NCBI GenBank assembly: GCA_039707655.1
Contig: CM077673.1
Coordinates: forward strand, 267,882,288-267,946,287
From: Elymus sibiricus
Lineage: Eukaryota; Streptophyta; Magnoliopsida; Poales; Poaceae
Reading direction: 5' to 3'
DNA: 64,000 bases
Under the pieces are notes generated by a model that did not search any database, was not told where the DNA came from, and was given only the letters and a program-made list of their open reading frames with translations. The translations under genes were made by a program, and so were the position numbers. This document shows, in pieces, positions 34,187-46,732 of the stretch (within the stretch, counting starts at the first letter, position 1; every line of letters starts with the position of its first letter).

Positions 34187-35261
34187 TGGATGGAAATGGG
34201 ACCATGTTGAAATGGACTTCGTCACTGGTTTTCCCAGATCGCAGAAAGGTAATGATGCTATTCTTGTCGTCATTGACCGGTTGTCCAAAGTTGCACATTT
34301 TCTGGCTGTCAAGGAAACTATTACTGCTAGTCAGCTAGTGGATCTTTACATGTCCAGAGTTGTTTCGCTCTACGGTATTCCATTGGTGATTAGTTCAGAG
34401 CGTGGCAGTTTATTCACTTCAAGATTCTGGGCAAGTTTCCAGGAAGCTATGGGAACTCATTTGTCCTTCAGCACCGCTTTTCACCCTCAATCCCAGGGAC
34501 AAGTTGAAAGAGTCAATCAGATTCTCGAAGACATGCTTCGAGCTTGTGTCATTTCTTTTGGCAAGAAATGGGAGGAATCTCTTCCGTATGCTGAGTTCTC
34601 CTACAACAATAGCTATCAAGCTAGTCTGAAGATGGCTCCCTTTGAAGTATTATATAGACGTAAGTGTCGGACTCCTCTTAATTGGTCAGAAACTGGGGAA
34701 CGTACACTTATCGGTCCGGATATTATTCAACAAGCTGAAGATCAAGTCCGCATTATTCATGCAAATCTGAAGGCTGCTCAGTCTCGTCAGAAGAGTCAGT
34801 ATGACCATCATCACAAAGATATGGTCTATCAACCTGGCGAAAATGCTTATCTTCGAGTCACGCCAATGAGAGGTACTCATCGTTTCGGGATCAAGGGCAA
34901 GCTGGCTCCTCGATATATTGGTCCTTTCCCTGTTCTCGAAAGGCATGGTAAAGTGGCATATCAACTGGAATTACCGTCAAACCTTTCTTAGGTTCACGAT
35001 GTGTTCCATGTGTCACAGCTTTGTCGCTGCTTCAAGGATCCTATCCAAGCAGTGGATCATGATATGCTTGAACTGCAACAAGACCTTTCTTACAAAGAGC
35101 AACCAGTCCGCATTCTCGATGAAACTGAACGTCGGACTCGTCAGAAGGTTACCAAGTTCTTCAAAGTGCAATGGGCAAACCATTCTGAAGATGAAGCTAC
35201 TTGGGAACGCGAAGATCTTCTTCGTGCAGAACACCCCGGGCTCTTTCCTTCTACTTCTTGA
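34187..35261 (+). pseudogene. Tekay pol, second part: integrase core and chromodomain
   Basis: The frame resumes exactly after one TSD copy. The integrase core reads MDFVTGFPRSQKGNDAIL (first Asp), then VISSERGSLFTSRFW, where the usual second catalytic Asp (SDRGS) is Glu, then HPQSQGQVERVNQILEDML with the Glu. It continues through FEVLYRRKCRTPLNW and KLAPRYIGPFPVLERHGKVA. A TAG at 34989-34991 interrupts the frame before VHDVFHVSQLCRCFKDP. The tail VTKFFKVQWANHSEDEATWE is chromodomain-like and would direct integration to marked chromatin. The stop and the Asp-to-Glu change make the enzyme probably inactive. Confidence 0.88.
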
Positions 35262-35282
35262 TTCTCGGGACGAGAATTCTTT

Positions 35283-35297
35283 TTAGTAGGGGAGAAT
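35283..35297 (+). other. Polypurine tract of the Tekay element
   Basis: TTAGTAGGGGAGAAT lies immediately before the 3' LTR start TGTGACGCCC and 22 bp after the pol stop. Confidence 0.75.
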
Positions 35298-36027
35298 TGT
35301 GACGCCCTGGTTTTGTGCTACAGTAATCTTTGTAACTAAGCTACAGTAATCCCACGCTAATGTTGCCATGTCACCGCGATTACTGTTGTTAAACTCGCGT
35401 TGGTTCAAACCCCGTTCGATTCCGTTCCAAATTTAATTCGTCGGAAAGGTGGATTTAAAAGTTGTGCAAAATCGGAATTAAAAATGTTGGATGGATCGCA
35501 AATATTCCCTAAGATTTTATAAAATTGAAACCGGAATTTTTCGAGGTATTTTGATGCCTCTAAATAATTAAAACAGACACTATTAAAATTTAAAATTAAA
35601 AAAAAAGCCTACTGGGCCGAAAGGGGCCGGCCCAGCCCCGGCGGCTATATGGCGAGCCAGGGGCAACCCTAGCCGCGCCCCCAGCGCCCCTGCCCCCGAT
35701 TCCCCCCCCCCCCGCCGCCGCTCGGGCGCGCTCGCTCGCTCACCCCCCCCCCCGCCGACCGGCCGAACCGGCCCGGCGCCGCCCTGCGCCCCCCCCCCCC
35801 CAGCGATGCGCGACGGGCCAGCCCGCCCCGACGCACCCGGTCGCACCGCCGCCTGCCTCGTCGCCCGCCGTCCCGACGCCGCCCCGCCGCCCGTCGTCCT
35901 CGACCCGCCGCCTCGCCACGCCGCCCCCGACCGCCGCCGCCGCGCCGGCCATCGCGCGTGCGCGCGTGTACGCGAGTGTGTGCGTGTGTACTGTGTGTGC
36001 GTGCACGCGTGCGTGTGTATGTGCTGT

Positions 36028-36066
<39 letters not shown>

Positions 36067-38762
36067 GTATACATAATGTATGTATATACATATGTATGTA
36101 TGTATTTATACATATACGTATATGCTAAAAATAAAAATATAAAATAAATATAAAATAAATAAATAAATAAATATTAATATTAATAATTAATTAATTAGAT
36201 TAATTAATTAGGTAATTAATTAATTAATTAGGTGGTTAAGATTAAACAGATTTATTAATTAATCTATTAATTAATTTATTAAACAGTATTTTACTGTTTT
36301 GGATAATTCGAATTTAATAATTAAATTAATTTCAGAATATTGTTAAATCTTTATTAAATCATATAAAATAAACCGTAGTCCGGATTTAAAAGTTTTGAAC
36401 ATGAAAGTTGCTCAGAATAATTCTACGGTTCCAACCACGTTGCCCGTTAGTCTGTCACATGCCTCTAGCATAGCAAACGTGGAACTTTTCCATCGTTTTT
36501 CATCTGTCCAGTAAAAGCCAGAGGCCCGGGAAATATCGTCAGATATTCTTCCGACCCGTCTGCGACGCGTAATACTGCGTTAGTGCATGCCTAGCCCTGC
36601 ATAATGCCATGTCATGCATCGTGTTGCATCTGTTTGCTTGTATTTATTGTTTCTTCCCCCTCTTCTCTCCGGTAGACCCTGAGACCGACGCTGCTGCCGG
36701 GTACGACTACGCCGTTGACGTTCAGCCTTTTGCCGGAGAGCAGCAAGGCAAGCAAACCCCCCCTTGAGCATTCCGATATCGCCCATTCTTTCCCTCTGAT
36801 TCTTGCATTAGATTTTTGCTATTGTATTAGTTAGCTCCTATTCTGATGCATAGCCTGTTTTGATAAACTGTTACTATACCTGCAATCATATCAACTGCTT
36901 AGTATAGGTTGATCAATAAATCCCCAGTGACCCCTTAGTCCCAGTTGCCCCTGCTTCTTCATCGACGATTCGACGACTCGAAGACCCGAAGGCTCGGTCA
37001 ACCGACCGACGAGCCAGGCCCCTCACATCACCGCACACCCCTTAAGTATGGCACTGCAGAGCTACTATCGAGTGCCGAGGGTGACACCTCACTTAACACT
37101 CCCGATGTTAATTCTGTAGCGTAGCTAATCGGTCATGGGTATCGAGGGTGATTCCTCCTTCCCATTTATCGATAGCGACTCTTGCCATACACATACCTCG
37201 AGTGGGATCCATCGAGGGTGATTCCTCGGATATCCACTTGGTGTATAGACACACAGCTACTTCTACTTGACTTTGTTTACATGGGAAAGACGGGACTGGA
37301 GGGACAGGCGGTACCACCCTGGTTGAGGTGGACCTGAGTTTCCGACAGTCTTGAGACGGGTCGGCCCCAAGGGTACCCGTGTGTGAGATGTGGTGGGATG
37401 CGCCGGTAAGGCATCCGTGTTATGTTGAGGCATGGATAGGCAGGAGAGGCCCTTGCCACACATCCTCGAGTCGGGGTGACGGGACCGCACTTTGAGGGTC
37501 GCGCTTGCCCCGCATTAATAAAATGCTAATGGGTTGGGTACTTGATCTGAGTTAGGTCGTTGGCCTTATTACGCACTAACTTCACGTGGGAGAAGTTATG
37601 GGTACTCAGCGTCGTTGTATCAGCCGAAGCTCTTCGGACGTCAGCAATGGAGCGGCGCGCGACGGATTGGACTGGACGGTGCAGCTCTTGGACTGGAGTG
37701 TACTAGGTCTGTTTCTGGCCGCGTACGCATCATGCAGGAGTGCAAGGGCAAGTGGGCCCACGAACCTGCGCGCTTAGGATTTAGACCGGCGGGCTGGCCT
37801 CTTCGTTGAGCCTAGGTGGGGCGACGACGTGCTGATATCCCGAGGCCGGGCATGACACAGGAAAGTGTGTCCGGCCGGAGGTGACTCAGGCGTGTTGGGG
37901 AATATGTGGTGCACCCCTGCAGGGAAGAAATTATCTATTCGAATAGCCGTGTCCACGGTAACAGGACGACTTGGAATTGTACCTTGACCTTATACAACTA
38001 TAATTGTGATTTAATTTTGAAATAAATTGTGGCTCCGAGATTGCTTCCTCGCAAGGAGTCGAGGAAGGATCTCTGGGCGTGGTTAATTAATAAAATTGCT
38101 ACAATAATATGGCTATATATGTGATACCAGTCTACTCTCTTCTAATGCTGCCAGATGTTGAAGATGCTGAAGATGCTAGTCTTCGATAGGACTAGGCCTT
38201 CTCCCTATTCTTGCTTTCTGCAGTCAGACCAGATATAACCCCTCCCCTTGATAATGATGCATATTTAGCATAGTTCTGATGTCAGTCTTGTGAGTACTTT
38301 GGATGAGTACACACCGCTGCTTTGCTTTATCTTCCCCCCCCCCTCGATACGATTTCCGCGTTCAGACGATGGAGCCCAGGAGATGGAGTACGCCGGAGAC
38401 GACTACTACACCGCCGTTGGAGCCTACTACTACGTGGAGGCTGCCCCCGACGCTCAGGAGTAGTTAGGAGGTTCCCAGGCAGGAGGCCTCGCCTCTTTCG
38501 ATCCGCTGCTTATGTTTGTGCTAGCCTTCTGAAGGCAAAACTTGTCTAACTTATGTCTGTACTCAGATATTATTTGCTTCCGCTGACTCGTGCTTTGTCG
38601 AGCTTTGTATTCGAGCCCTCGAGGCCCCTGGCTTGTAATATGGAGCTGTATGACTTTAATTTGTGTCTAGTGTTGTGTTGTGATATCAATCAGTGAGTCC
38701 CTAATCTTGGTCGTACGCATTGCGTGTTTGTTTAGCGTATGGTCGAAATCAGGGGCGTCACA
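35298..38762 (+). repeat. 3' LTR of the Tekay element (3465 bp)
   Basis: Collinear with 18767-22240, with scattered substitutions, shorter poly-C runs and a shorter microsatellite (35960-36128). Both protein-like stretches are preserved (about 36672-36752 and 38367-38463). It ends GTCACA, followed by TTATC. Confidence 0.9.
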
Positions 38763-38767
38763 TTATC

Positions 38768-38861
38768 ACATACTTCTCAAAGCGACGATTATAGTCATTG
38801 ATTATATCATATATCGAAGCTTTGATCTCTATGTTGTCATCATTACCAAAAAGCGGGAGAT
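38768..38861 (+). other. End of the Sirevirus internal region with 3' purine tract
   Basis: 94 bp between the Tekay TSD and the Sirevirus 3' LTR. It ends CCAAAAAGCGGGAGAT, a decayed Sirevirus polypurine tract. Confidence 0.7.
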
Positions 38862-40374
38862 TGAAAGCACATTTGCTCCCTTGGTGGTTTTGGTAATTAA
38901 TAACAACATATATGTCATTGAACTAATGTTTCCACTAAGCATATTTCAGGAAAAGTTCAATGATAGGATTGGCAAAAGGATTGTGGAGATTGTGGAGATA
39001 CCCAAGATGGAAATGGATTGGCAAAGCTTCAAGCAAGAGGACTCTACATTTTACTTTGTGAGAAATCACTTTCAGTCCATAGGAAAGCCAATACTATTAA
39101 AAGGGGGTAAGGTACTGTTGGTGAACAAAATGCTCATACGTGCACAAATGATAGTCACCAAAAACACCCACAAGCTCTTCCACAAAAGTCTTTCCAAAGT
39201 CAAATATCCAAAATCGGTGCAACCAACACTTTCCACTCGGTGCCACTAATTCCCATACTCAGACAGACCTAAGCCAAACCCTAGCCTTTCGGTGCAACCG
39301 ATTCTGCTTTGGTGCCACCGAGTTCAGCTTGCCAACTTTCTGTTACCGAATTTCACAAAATCGGTCCGACCGAGTTTGTTGAATCGGCGTCACCGAGTTT
39401 GGCAATATGACCGTTGGTTACCTTATCGGTGCAACCGAGTTTTATATATCGGTCTCACCGAGATTTAAAAGTTGTCACCTTTTGGTCACTTCAGTACCAC
39501 CGAGATTAACACATCGGTGTCACCGAGTTGGTCACTTTAGGTGTAACGGTTGGATTTTTGGAGATGCCTATATATACCCCTTCACCACCACCTACTCGAG
39601 AGAGAAGCACTCAGAACTATTCCATACTTGCCCCATCCAGTTTTCTGAGAGAGAGCCACCTACTCATGTGTTGAGATCATGCCATTCCATTCCAACCATA
39701 TGAATCTTGATCTCTAGCCTCCCCAAGTTGCCTTCCACCAATCCCATCTCTTCCACCAAGCCAAATCTATGAGAGAGTGATTGTGTGTTGAGGAGTCTAT
39801 CATCTTGGAGCACAAGAGCAAGGAGTTCATCGACATTGCCGAGCCTATTACCTTTTGGAGGGTGGTGCCTCCTAGATTGGTTAGGTGTCGCTTGGGAGCC
39901 TCCTACTTCGTGTTGTGGAGTTGAACCAAGAAGTTTGTAAGGGCAAGGAGATCACCTACTTAGTGAAGATCTACCCATAGTGAGGCTAGTCCTTCATGGA
40001 CGGAAGCCGTTATGGAATAGTCAAGGTTGCTACTTCGTGGACCCTTCGTGGGTGGAGCCCTCCGTGGACTCTCGCGACCGTTACCCTCTGTGGGTTGAAG
40101 ACTCCATAAACGTGGACGTACGATAGCACCACCTATCGGAACCACGGGAAAAATCATCGTGTCTACACATTGCGTTTGATCCTCGTACCCTTCCTTTACT
40201 ACTCATGCTTGTTGTTACTTTCCGCTGCTATACTCTTAGACATGCATGTGTAGGGTGTACTTGACTTGCTATGAATGCTAAAATCTGCCAACACTAAAAA
40301 TTGGGAAAAGGCTAGATTTTATTTGGTCAAGTAGTCTAATCACCCCCCCCTCTAGACATACTTTCGGTCCTACA
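38862..40374 (+). repeat. 3' LTR of the Sirevirus (1513 bp)
   Basis: Nearly identical to 10815-12331, including the palindrome array (about 39215-39530) and TATA box (39569). A few substitutions and small indels are visible by eye. It is followed by ATGAT. Confidence 0.9.
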
Positions 40375-40379
40375 ATGAT

Positions 40380-42099
40380 GCATCCAACATTCACTATACA
40401 CAATGCATGAGGATGACAATAGTGCTCTCAGATCTGGAGCTTATTTGAGATGGTGATGACTCAACATTAAAGTAAATATAATCCCTTCACAGAGGGACGC
40501 AGGGATTTGCAGAGGTGCGAGAGCTCATGGCTTAAATAAGAGATAAGTATAATTTTGGGAGGTACACCCTTCCTGTCAACGTGACGACCAAGAGCTATCA
40601 ACATCTTCCATGTTAAACAAATTTGCAGCGGTTCCCAAACGGTAAAAGTAAAGGTTTACTCCCCCTCCACCAACAAACATACTCTACAGCGAGCCGAATC
40701 CACGGGTACCGTCCAAACCAACAACATTCCTGGGAGAGTTTTGTTTAATTATTTGCATTTCTTTTGATTTTGGGACTGGGAATCCCTATTACCGCCCTTC
40801 TCGTGCAAGGACGGGTGAATAAACACTCATCATGAGAATAACCCGCTTAACATGGAAGATACTGACCACACCTTGTCGCTCCATGAGCGGTCCAGGCACA
40901 CAAAATAATTGTTCATTTGAAATTTTAGAGGTGGCACATGCAAATTTACTTAGAATGGCAGGGTAATACCGCATATAGGTAGATATGGTGGACTCATCTG
41001 GAATAACTTTGTTTTAAGGATTTTGACGCACAAGCAGTATTTCCGCTTAGTACAGGTGAAGGCTAGCAAATAGGTTGAGAAGCGGCCAGCTAGAGAGCGA
41101 AGACGGCCATGAACATGCATTACCAATAATAAACCTTGAATGCTATCATGAGTAGGATATGGACACCATGAACATAAATATCATGAAGGCTATGTTGGTT
41201 TTGATTCAACTACATGCGTGAACATGTGCCAAGTCAAGCCACTTCAAACATTCAGAGGAGGATACCATATCATCATACTACATCACAACCATTTTAATGC
41301 ATGTTGACATCTAAGATAAATCATTATCCACTCCTAGCACTTAAGCATGGCATGACCAACTATAATCTCTAATTGTCATTGCAAACATGTTTGATCATAA
41401 TATGCTGAATCATGGATACTAGGTTAAACATATTTACAAAAACAAAAACAAGTTGAGTTCATACCAGCTTCTCTCTGCCACCGTCAATTCATTAAATATC
41501 ATCATTATTGCCTTTCACTTGCACGATCGAATGATATGAAAATAATAATAGTGCAAGAGTGTTGTGGACTAAGTTGGAATCTGCAAACATTTTATTCAAG
41601 AGGAGAAGGCAAAGTGATTTGGGCTCTTTGTTAGATCAACAGTAAAGCATATGGGAGCCACTCAACATTTTCATCGCGGTCTTCTCCTTGGTATGACTCG
41701 GTAAAAGAAAGAGAATTTCAGAGAAACACACTGAAATAGTTTTGGAGTTTTTAGTTTTTCATGAAGAAGCAAATAAATGAAGGAAAAACAAAACCGAGAA
41801 AAAACTATTTACACAGGAGAACTCCCAACAAGCAAAAGAAGAAATGAGAAATCTTTTTGGGTTTTTCTTTTAATACCACAACTAACTAAAAAGAAAAAAC
41901 GAAAAGAAGTGAGAAATATTTCTGGATTTTCTCAAAGTTTTTAAAACACACAAGAAGAAAGCAAGAAAATAAATCTGGCATGGATAACACAATGAAAAAG
42001 TATAAACGCCGACAACTGGAATGAAATGTGTGAACATGAATGTAATGTCGGTGGAAATACGTACTCCCCCAAGCTTAGGCTTTTGGCCTAGCTTGGTAA
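40380..42099 (-). other. 3' non-coding internal region of the Athila element
   Basis: AT-rich, without a convincing gene. The part at about 40610-40800 (GCGGTTCCCAAAC and GGGACTGGGAATCCC phrases) is also found in the other Athila fragment at about 49715-49900, so it is a conserved 3' region. An internal CCCCCAAGCTTA tract lies at 42066-42077. Confidence 0.6.
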
Positions 42100-43065
42100 T
42101 CACCATCCGTAGCCCGGATAATAGTCTGAGTCGATACGAGGTGGAGGTGGCACCCGAGCGTCCCACCCCTGGGGTTCCTCCTCAGCCTCTGCTTGGCTAT
42201 TCCGGTAGGCGGTAATGTCGTCTGGCATAATTCTGTATCCGTTCCTGGCAATAGAATCAAACAAGGCAGGTGCAGGCAATGTGATAACATCACGGGTTTC
42301 GACGCTGAATACTAAATTGTAGGGAATATTATGAAAGAAGTTCGCTTTGTCAATAAATTGATGATCTATCAATGACCTGTGATCTAGATAAACCTTGGTC
42401 AAAAGATAATCATGTGGGCGTATCTGAACTTTAAAACGACTAGCTAAACGAGTAGCATAAATGCCACCATGTATCTTGCCCTTACTCCTGTTAAGGTGTA
42501 GGCGTCATGCAATAATAGCTCCTAAGCTAAAAGTATGATCATTGTGTAATGCACGGTGCAAAATAGCAAGGTCAGGGGCACTGAGTGCACTGACCTTTTC
42601 CTTAGAACATTTCGCGATGAATAGAGCAAAGTAGTGCACAGAAGGAAACTGCAAACTGGTAGCAGTGGCTTTTGACACGCCTCTTTCGTCACCCACAGTT
42701 AAAGTGAGGAGAAAGTCCTCAAACTCTGCTGGTCTAGGCTCTCCTAATTCCCCGTCGGAAGGAATCAGACATATGTCACAAAAGTTGGCAAGTGATATCT
42801 CAAAGGTTTCAGCATAAATATTAAACTGCACCTCAGGAGGATTATTCTTACTCAGAAAATGAAAACTTTGCACAAAGGAATTTGTAAGTATGTGGTATTG
42901 GTCACACTCATCTGCGAGGAAGTTGGTAAGCCCGGCATTTGCAACAAATTGGGCAAATTCTTGATGGAACCCGGCCTCCTCCATAAAGGGAGTATGTGGC
43001 CATTCGCACGGCCGCACTTCCGCCTTCCTCAGGAGTTTTGAGGTCGCCGTCAGACAATTCCCCAA
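42100..43065 (-). pseudogene. Athila-lineage extra ORF, one premature stop
   Basis: The ATG at 43065 opens MGNCLTATSKLLRKAEVRP. The frame of about 321 codons is interrupted only by TGA at 42505-42507 (an Arg codon by context) and ends at 42100. Readable segments are FHQEFAQFVANAGLTNFLAD, VQFNIYAETFEISLANFCDI, VHYFALFIAKC, KGKIHGGIYATRLASRF and HDYLLTKVYLDHRSLIDHQF, with a Glu/Pro-rich end. It resembles the ATHILA ORF-1-type family (PF03078), whose function is unknown. It takes the place pol would have after gag-protease. No membrane segment is seen. Confidence 0.55.
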
Positions 43066-44010
43066 TTACTCCTTTAGCATTCTTCTTGGATTAGTACTTC
43101 CTAAAGAAATTCATCTTATTTCTACAAATAATTTTCTGAAAATTTTAGTCCATAAAATTTTTGTCAACTAAACTTAATAAGATTGGTACCAACTACTCAT
43201 AAGGATGCCTAGAGACCATATCAAGCATTCAAATTACTTAGAACTCTAAGAATTCAACATGCAAGCTCGTCTATAGTAGTACCAAGAGTAGCTAATTATT
43301 CTGAAAATAAACCACTAAATCAAAAACTAATTGGAGCAATGGGGGAGTTACATACCAAGAAGCAATCCCCTAAAACAGTTTCAGAAATGGAGCTTCGAGC
43401 AAAGAGATCGAAATCCACGGGTTCGTGAGCAAGAACATGGGGGAGAGAGCAATGGTGATTTTTCTCTGGAGGTAGGAGATGACATGGGATAAGGGAATAA
43501 GTGAGGGGACCCATGTGGGGCCAACCACCCACAAGGCCACGCCAGGGGTGGCTGGCGTGCCCTGGTGTCTTGTGGGCACCAGGTGCACCCCCTCTGGTGT
43601 TATTTGTACCAAAAATTCAGAGATATTCAGAAAAAATCGTGTTAAATTTTCAGGACATTCTGAGAACTTTTATTTTTGGGTCATTTTTTATTTCACGAGA
43701 AATTCAGAAAACAGGATAAACATGTCATTTTATTTTATTTAACTAAGAAAAACAGAAAGCAAAAAGTGGATACAGAGAGTTGTGTCTACTAAATTCGTCA
43801 ACTCCATACCTCTCAAAAATGATCCATTAATAAGGTAGATCAAGTCTTATTAATAACCACCTTCGATTAGCATGAAACCCAAGAACTTTCGTAAAACACT
43901 AAGTTACCTCAACGGGGACATGCATATCCCCAATCATAATTATATCATATTTCTTTTTGGCAGTAGGTAGAGGTAATTGAAATCTTCCAATAGTGAGTGT
44001 CAGAGAATTT
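43066..44010 (-). other. Internal non-coding segment with LTR-like GC island
   Basis: The stretch at 43480-43620 (ACCACCCACAAGGCCACGCCAGG, GGCTGGCGTGCCCTGG phrases, given in parts) resembles the GC-rich island of the element's own LTR (10135-10215). The rest is AT-rich. No gene is seen; pol would be expected here. Confidence 0.55.
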
Positions 44011-46663
44011 TCAATAACATTCACCATTCACTTGGAATTGCTTCTTCGGAAAGTGCACCGTATGCTCATTACCATTGATATGAAAAGTGAATTTTCTTTT
44101 ATTGCAATCAATAACAGCCCCTGCAGTATTCAAAAAGGGTCTACCAAGGATAATCGACATGTTGTCGTCCTCGGGCATCTCAAGAATAACAAAGTCAGTT
44201 AGGATAGTAACATTTGCAACAACAACGGGCACATCCTCACAAATACCGATAGGTATGGCAGTTGATTTGTCAGCCATTTGCTATGATATTTCAGTAGGTG
44301 TGAGTTTATTCAAATCAAGTCTTTTATATAAAGAGAAAGGCATAACACTAACACCAGCTCCTAAATCACACAAAGCAGTTTTGACATAATTTCTTTTAAT
44401 GGAGCAAGTTATAGTTGGTATTCCAGGATCTCCAAGTTTCTTAGGTACTCCATCCTTAAAAGAATAATTAGCAATCATGGTGGAGATTTCAACTTTGGGT
44501 ATCTTTCTTTTATTAGTGATGATGTCTTTCATGTATTTAGCATAAGGAGGCATCTTTAAGATATCAGCTAAGCGGGTACGCAAAAAGACTGGCCTAATCA
44601 TTTCAGCAAAGCATTCAAATTATTCATCATCTTTTTTCTTAGATGGTTTAGGTGGAAAAGGCATGGGTTTCTGAACCCATGGCTCTCTTTCTTTACCATG
44701 TTTTCTAGCCACAAAGTCTTTTTTATCATATCGTTTATTTCTAGGTTGTGGTTATCAAGATCAACAACAGGTTCTATTTCTACATCATTATCTGGTTCTT
44801 TATCATTACTAGGTTGGGTATCCTCATGAATATCACTATCATTATCATTATCACTAGGTGGATGTTCATTACCAGATTGAGTTTCAGCATCAGAAACAGA
44901 GACATCATTATTATCAGGAGGTGTTTCTATCTCAGGTTCACTAGAAGCATGCAAAGTCCTATTTTTCTTTTTCTTTTTCTTCGTAGAAGGACTAGGTGTA
45001 TCAGCATTAATTCCTTGAGAGTCTTCTTCAATTCTTTTAGGATCACCTTCAGGATAAAGAGATTCTTGGGTCATTCTACCTCCTCTAGTCACTACTCTAA
45101 TAGCATGATCATTCATATTATTATTCATTTCATCAAGCAATTCTTTTTGAGATTTAGCAACTTGTTCTAACTGAGTTTGAACCATAGAGGCATGTTATCC
45201 TACACCTCTAACATCATTATTGATTCTAAATAAAAAGTCACTCAAGCGAGCAATCATATCATAATTATATTTCAATTGTTTCAAAACATTTGCATTGAAG
45301 TGATCTTGTTTCACAATGTAGTTATCAAACTCATATAAGCATTAACTAGGATGTTTATTGTAAGGGATATCACCTTCATCAAACTTTAATAAAGAATTTA
45401 CCTCTACCACTTGTGGAGGCGGTGGTGTGTTAAGTACATGTATTTCTTCAATAGGTGGTAAATTCTTAACATCCTCAGCCTTAATACCCTTTTCCTTCAT
45501 ACATTTCTTTGCCTCTTGCATATCTTCAGGACTGAGAAATAATACACCCCTCTTCTTCGGATAGGTTCAAGTGGTGGTTCAGGGAGAATCCAATCATCAT
45601 AATTTTTCAATAAATTATTCAATAGTTCCTCAGCTTGTCCAACAGTTCATTCCCCGAAAACACAACCAGCACAACTATCTAGGAAGTCCCTAGAAGCATC
45701 AGTTAGTCCATTATAGAAGATATCAAGCATTTCATTTTTCTTAAGAGGGTAATCATGCAAAGCATTAAGCAATTGGAGAATCCTCCCCCAAGCTTGTGGG
45801 AGACTCTCTTCTTCAATTTGCACAAAGTTAAATATTTCCTGCAAGGCAGCTTGTTTCTTATGAGCACAAAAATATTTTTTAGAGAAGTAGTAAATCATAT
45901 CCTGGAGACAACGCACACAACCAGGAGCAAGAGTATTGAACCATATCTTAGCATCACTCTTTAATGAGAACGGAAATAATTTGAGAATGTAATAGTAGCA
46001 AATCTTCTCAACGTGAGCAAATAGGGTGGCTATATCATTCAGCTTAGTAAGATGTGCTACCACAGTTTCAGTTTCATAGCCATGAAAAGGATCAGATTCA
46101 ACCAAAGTAATTAACTCTGGGTCGATAGAGAATTCATAATCCTTATCGGTAACAAAGATAGGTGAAGTAGCAAACTTAGGATCGAATTTCATTTTAGCAT
46201 TCAAAGTCTTTTCCTTATACTTGCATGGTAGTTTCTTAAGATCATTTCTATCCTTACAAGCAAGAATCTCTCTAGCTATTTCTCCATCCAAAGCATAACC
46301 CTCAGGTATCTTAGGCATTTCAAATCTAGGAGAGCTAGGCCTAATAGGTGTTTCATAATTATCAGTTTCAAAGACCTCATCAGTTTTAATGATTTCATTA
46401 TCTTTAGCTCTAGCAATTTGTTCATCAAGAAATTCACCTAATGGCACATTATCATTAAGCATGGTACTAGCATCATCATAAGCATCATTCATAGCAGAAG
46501 TAGCATCATCAATACCAAGATTAATAGCAAGTGGTGGTGTTGCAAGTTTATTCATAACAGAAGGTGAATCAAGTGCAGAGTGTGATGTCAATTCCTTACC
46601 TCCCCTCGTCGTAGAGGGAAAAATCTTGGTTTTAGTATCCTTCAGATTCTTCACGGTGATCAA
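44011..46663 (-). pseudogene. Athila-lineage gag-protease, broken
   Basis: Minus-strand order: gag N-terminal region, then the PF03732-type core with ILKLFPFSLKSDAKIWFNTL, MIYYFSKKYF, RILQLLNALHDYPLKKNEML and FYNGLTDASRDFLDSCAG. A TGA follows at about 45647. A shift near 45555 and stops near 45345 and 45195 come before a linker with VRVVTRGG-like sequence and an acidic Asn/Asp-rich region. The protease part reads VKTALCDLGAGVSVMPFSLY, where D-L-G-A is the Athila retropepsin motif, and MSIILGRPFLNTAGAVIDCN. Gag packages RNA and the protease matures it. No RT follows. Confidence 0.8.
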
Positions 46664-46703
46664 TTGATATAAATCCCAGGTGACTCAACAAATATAGTTA
46701 TGC

Positions 46704-46721
46704 TCCCCGACAACGGCGCCA
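46704..46721 (-). other. Primer-binding site of the nested Athila element
   Basis: Minus strand TGGCGCCGTTGTCGGGGA, the Athila Asp-tRNA-type PBS, 11 bp from the LTR end at 46733. Confidence 0.85.
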
Positions 46722-46732
46722 GAAAAAGGTCT

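Larger units (their letters stand above)
18767..38762 (+). mobile_element. Tekay-lineage chromovirus (Gypsy) with nested CACTA
   Basis: Perfect TSD TTATC (18762-18766 and 38763-38767). LTRs 18767-22240 (3474 bp) and 35298-38762 (3465 bp) run from TGTGACGCCC to GTCACA. A PBS for initiator Met-tRNA follows the left LTR. Pol begins at 23874, is interrupted by a CACTA element at codon 667, and ends in a chromodomain-like tail, which marks the Tekay lineage. Gag and protease are missing. The net length without CACTA is about 11.7 kb. Confidence 0.9.
10815..40374 (+). mobile_element. Pol-less Sirevirus (Copia) retrotransposon with nested Tekay
   Basis: Perfect TSD ATGAT (10810-10814 and 40375-40379). 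LTRs 10815-12331 (1517 bp) and 38862-40374 (1513 bp) both begin TGAAAGCACATTTGCTCCC and end TCCTACA. Plus-strand order: PBS matching initiator Met-tRNA, gag with zinc knuckle, a non-coding stretch, a second palindrome and TATA module, an extra ORF with coiled coil, and purine tracts of the CCAAAGGGGGAGA type that mark Sireviruses. Protease, integrase and RT are absent. Without the Tekay insertion the element is about 9.6 kb. Confidence 0.88.
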
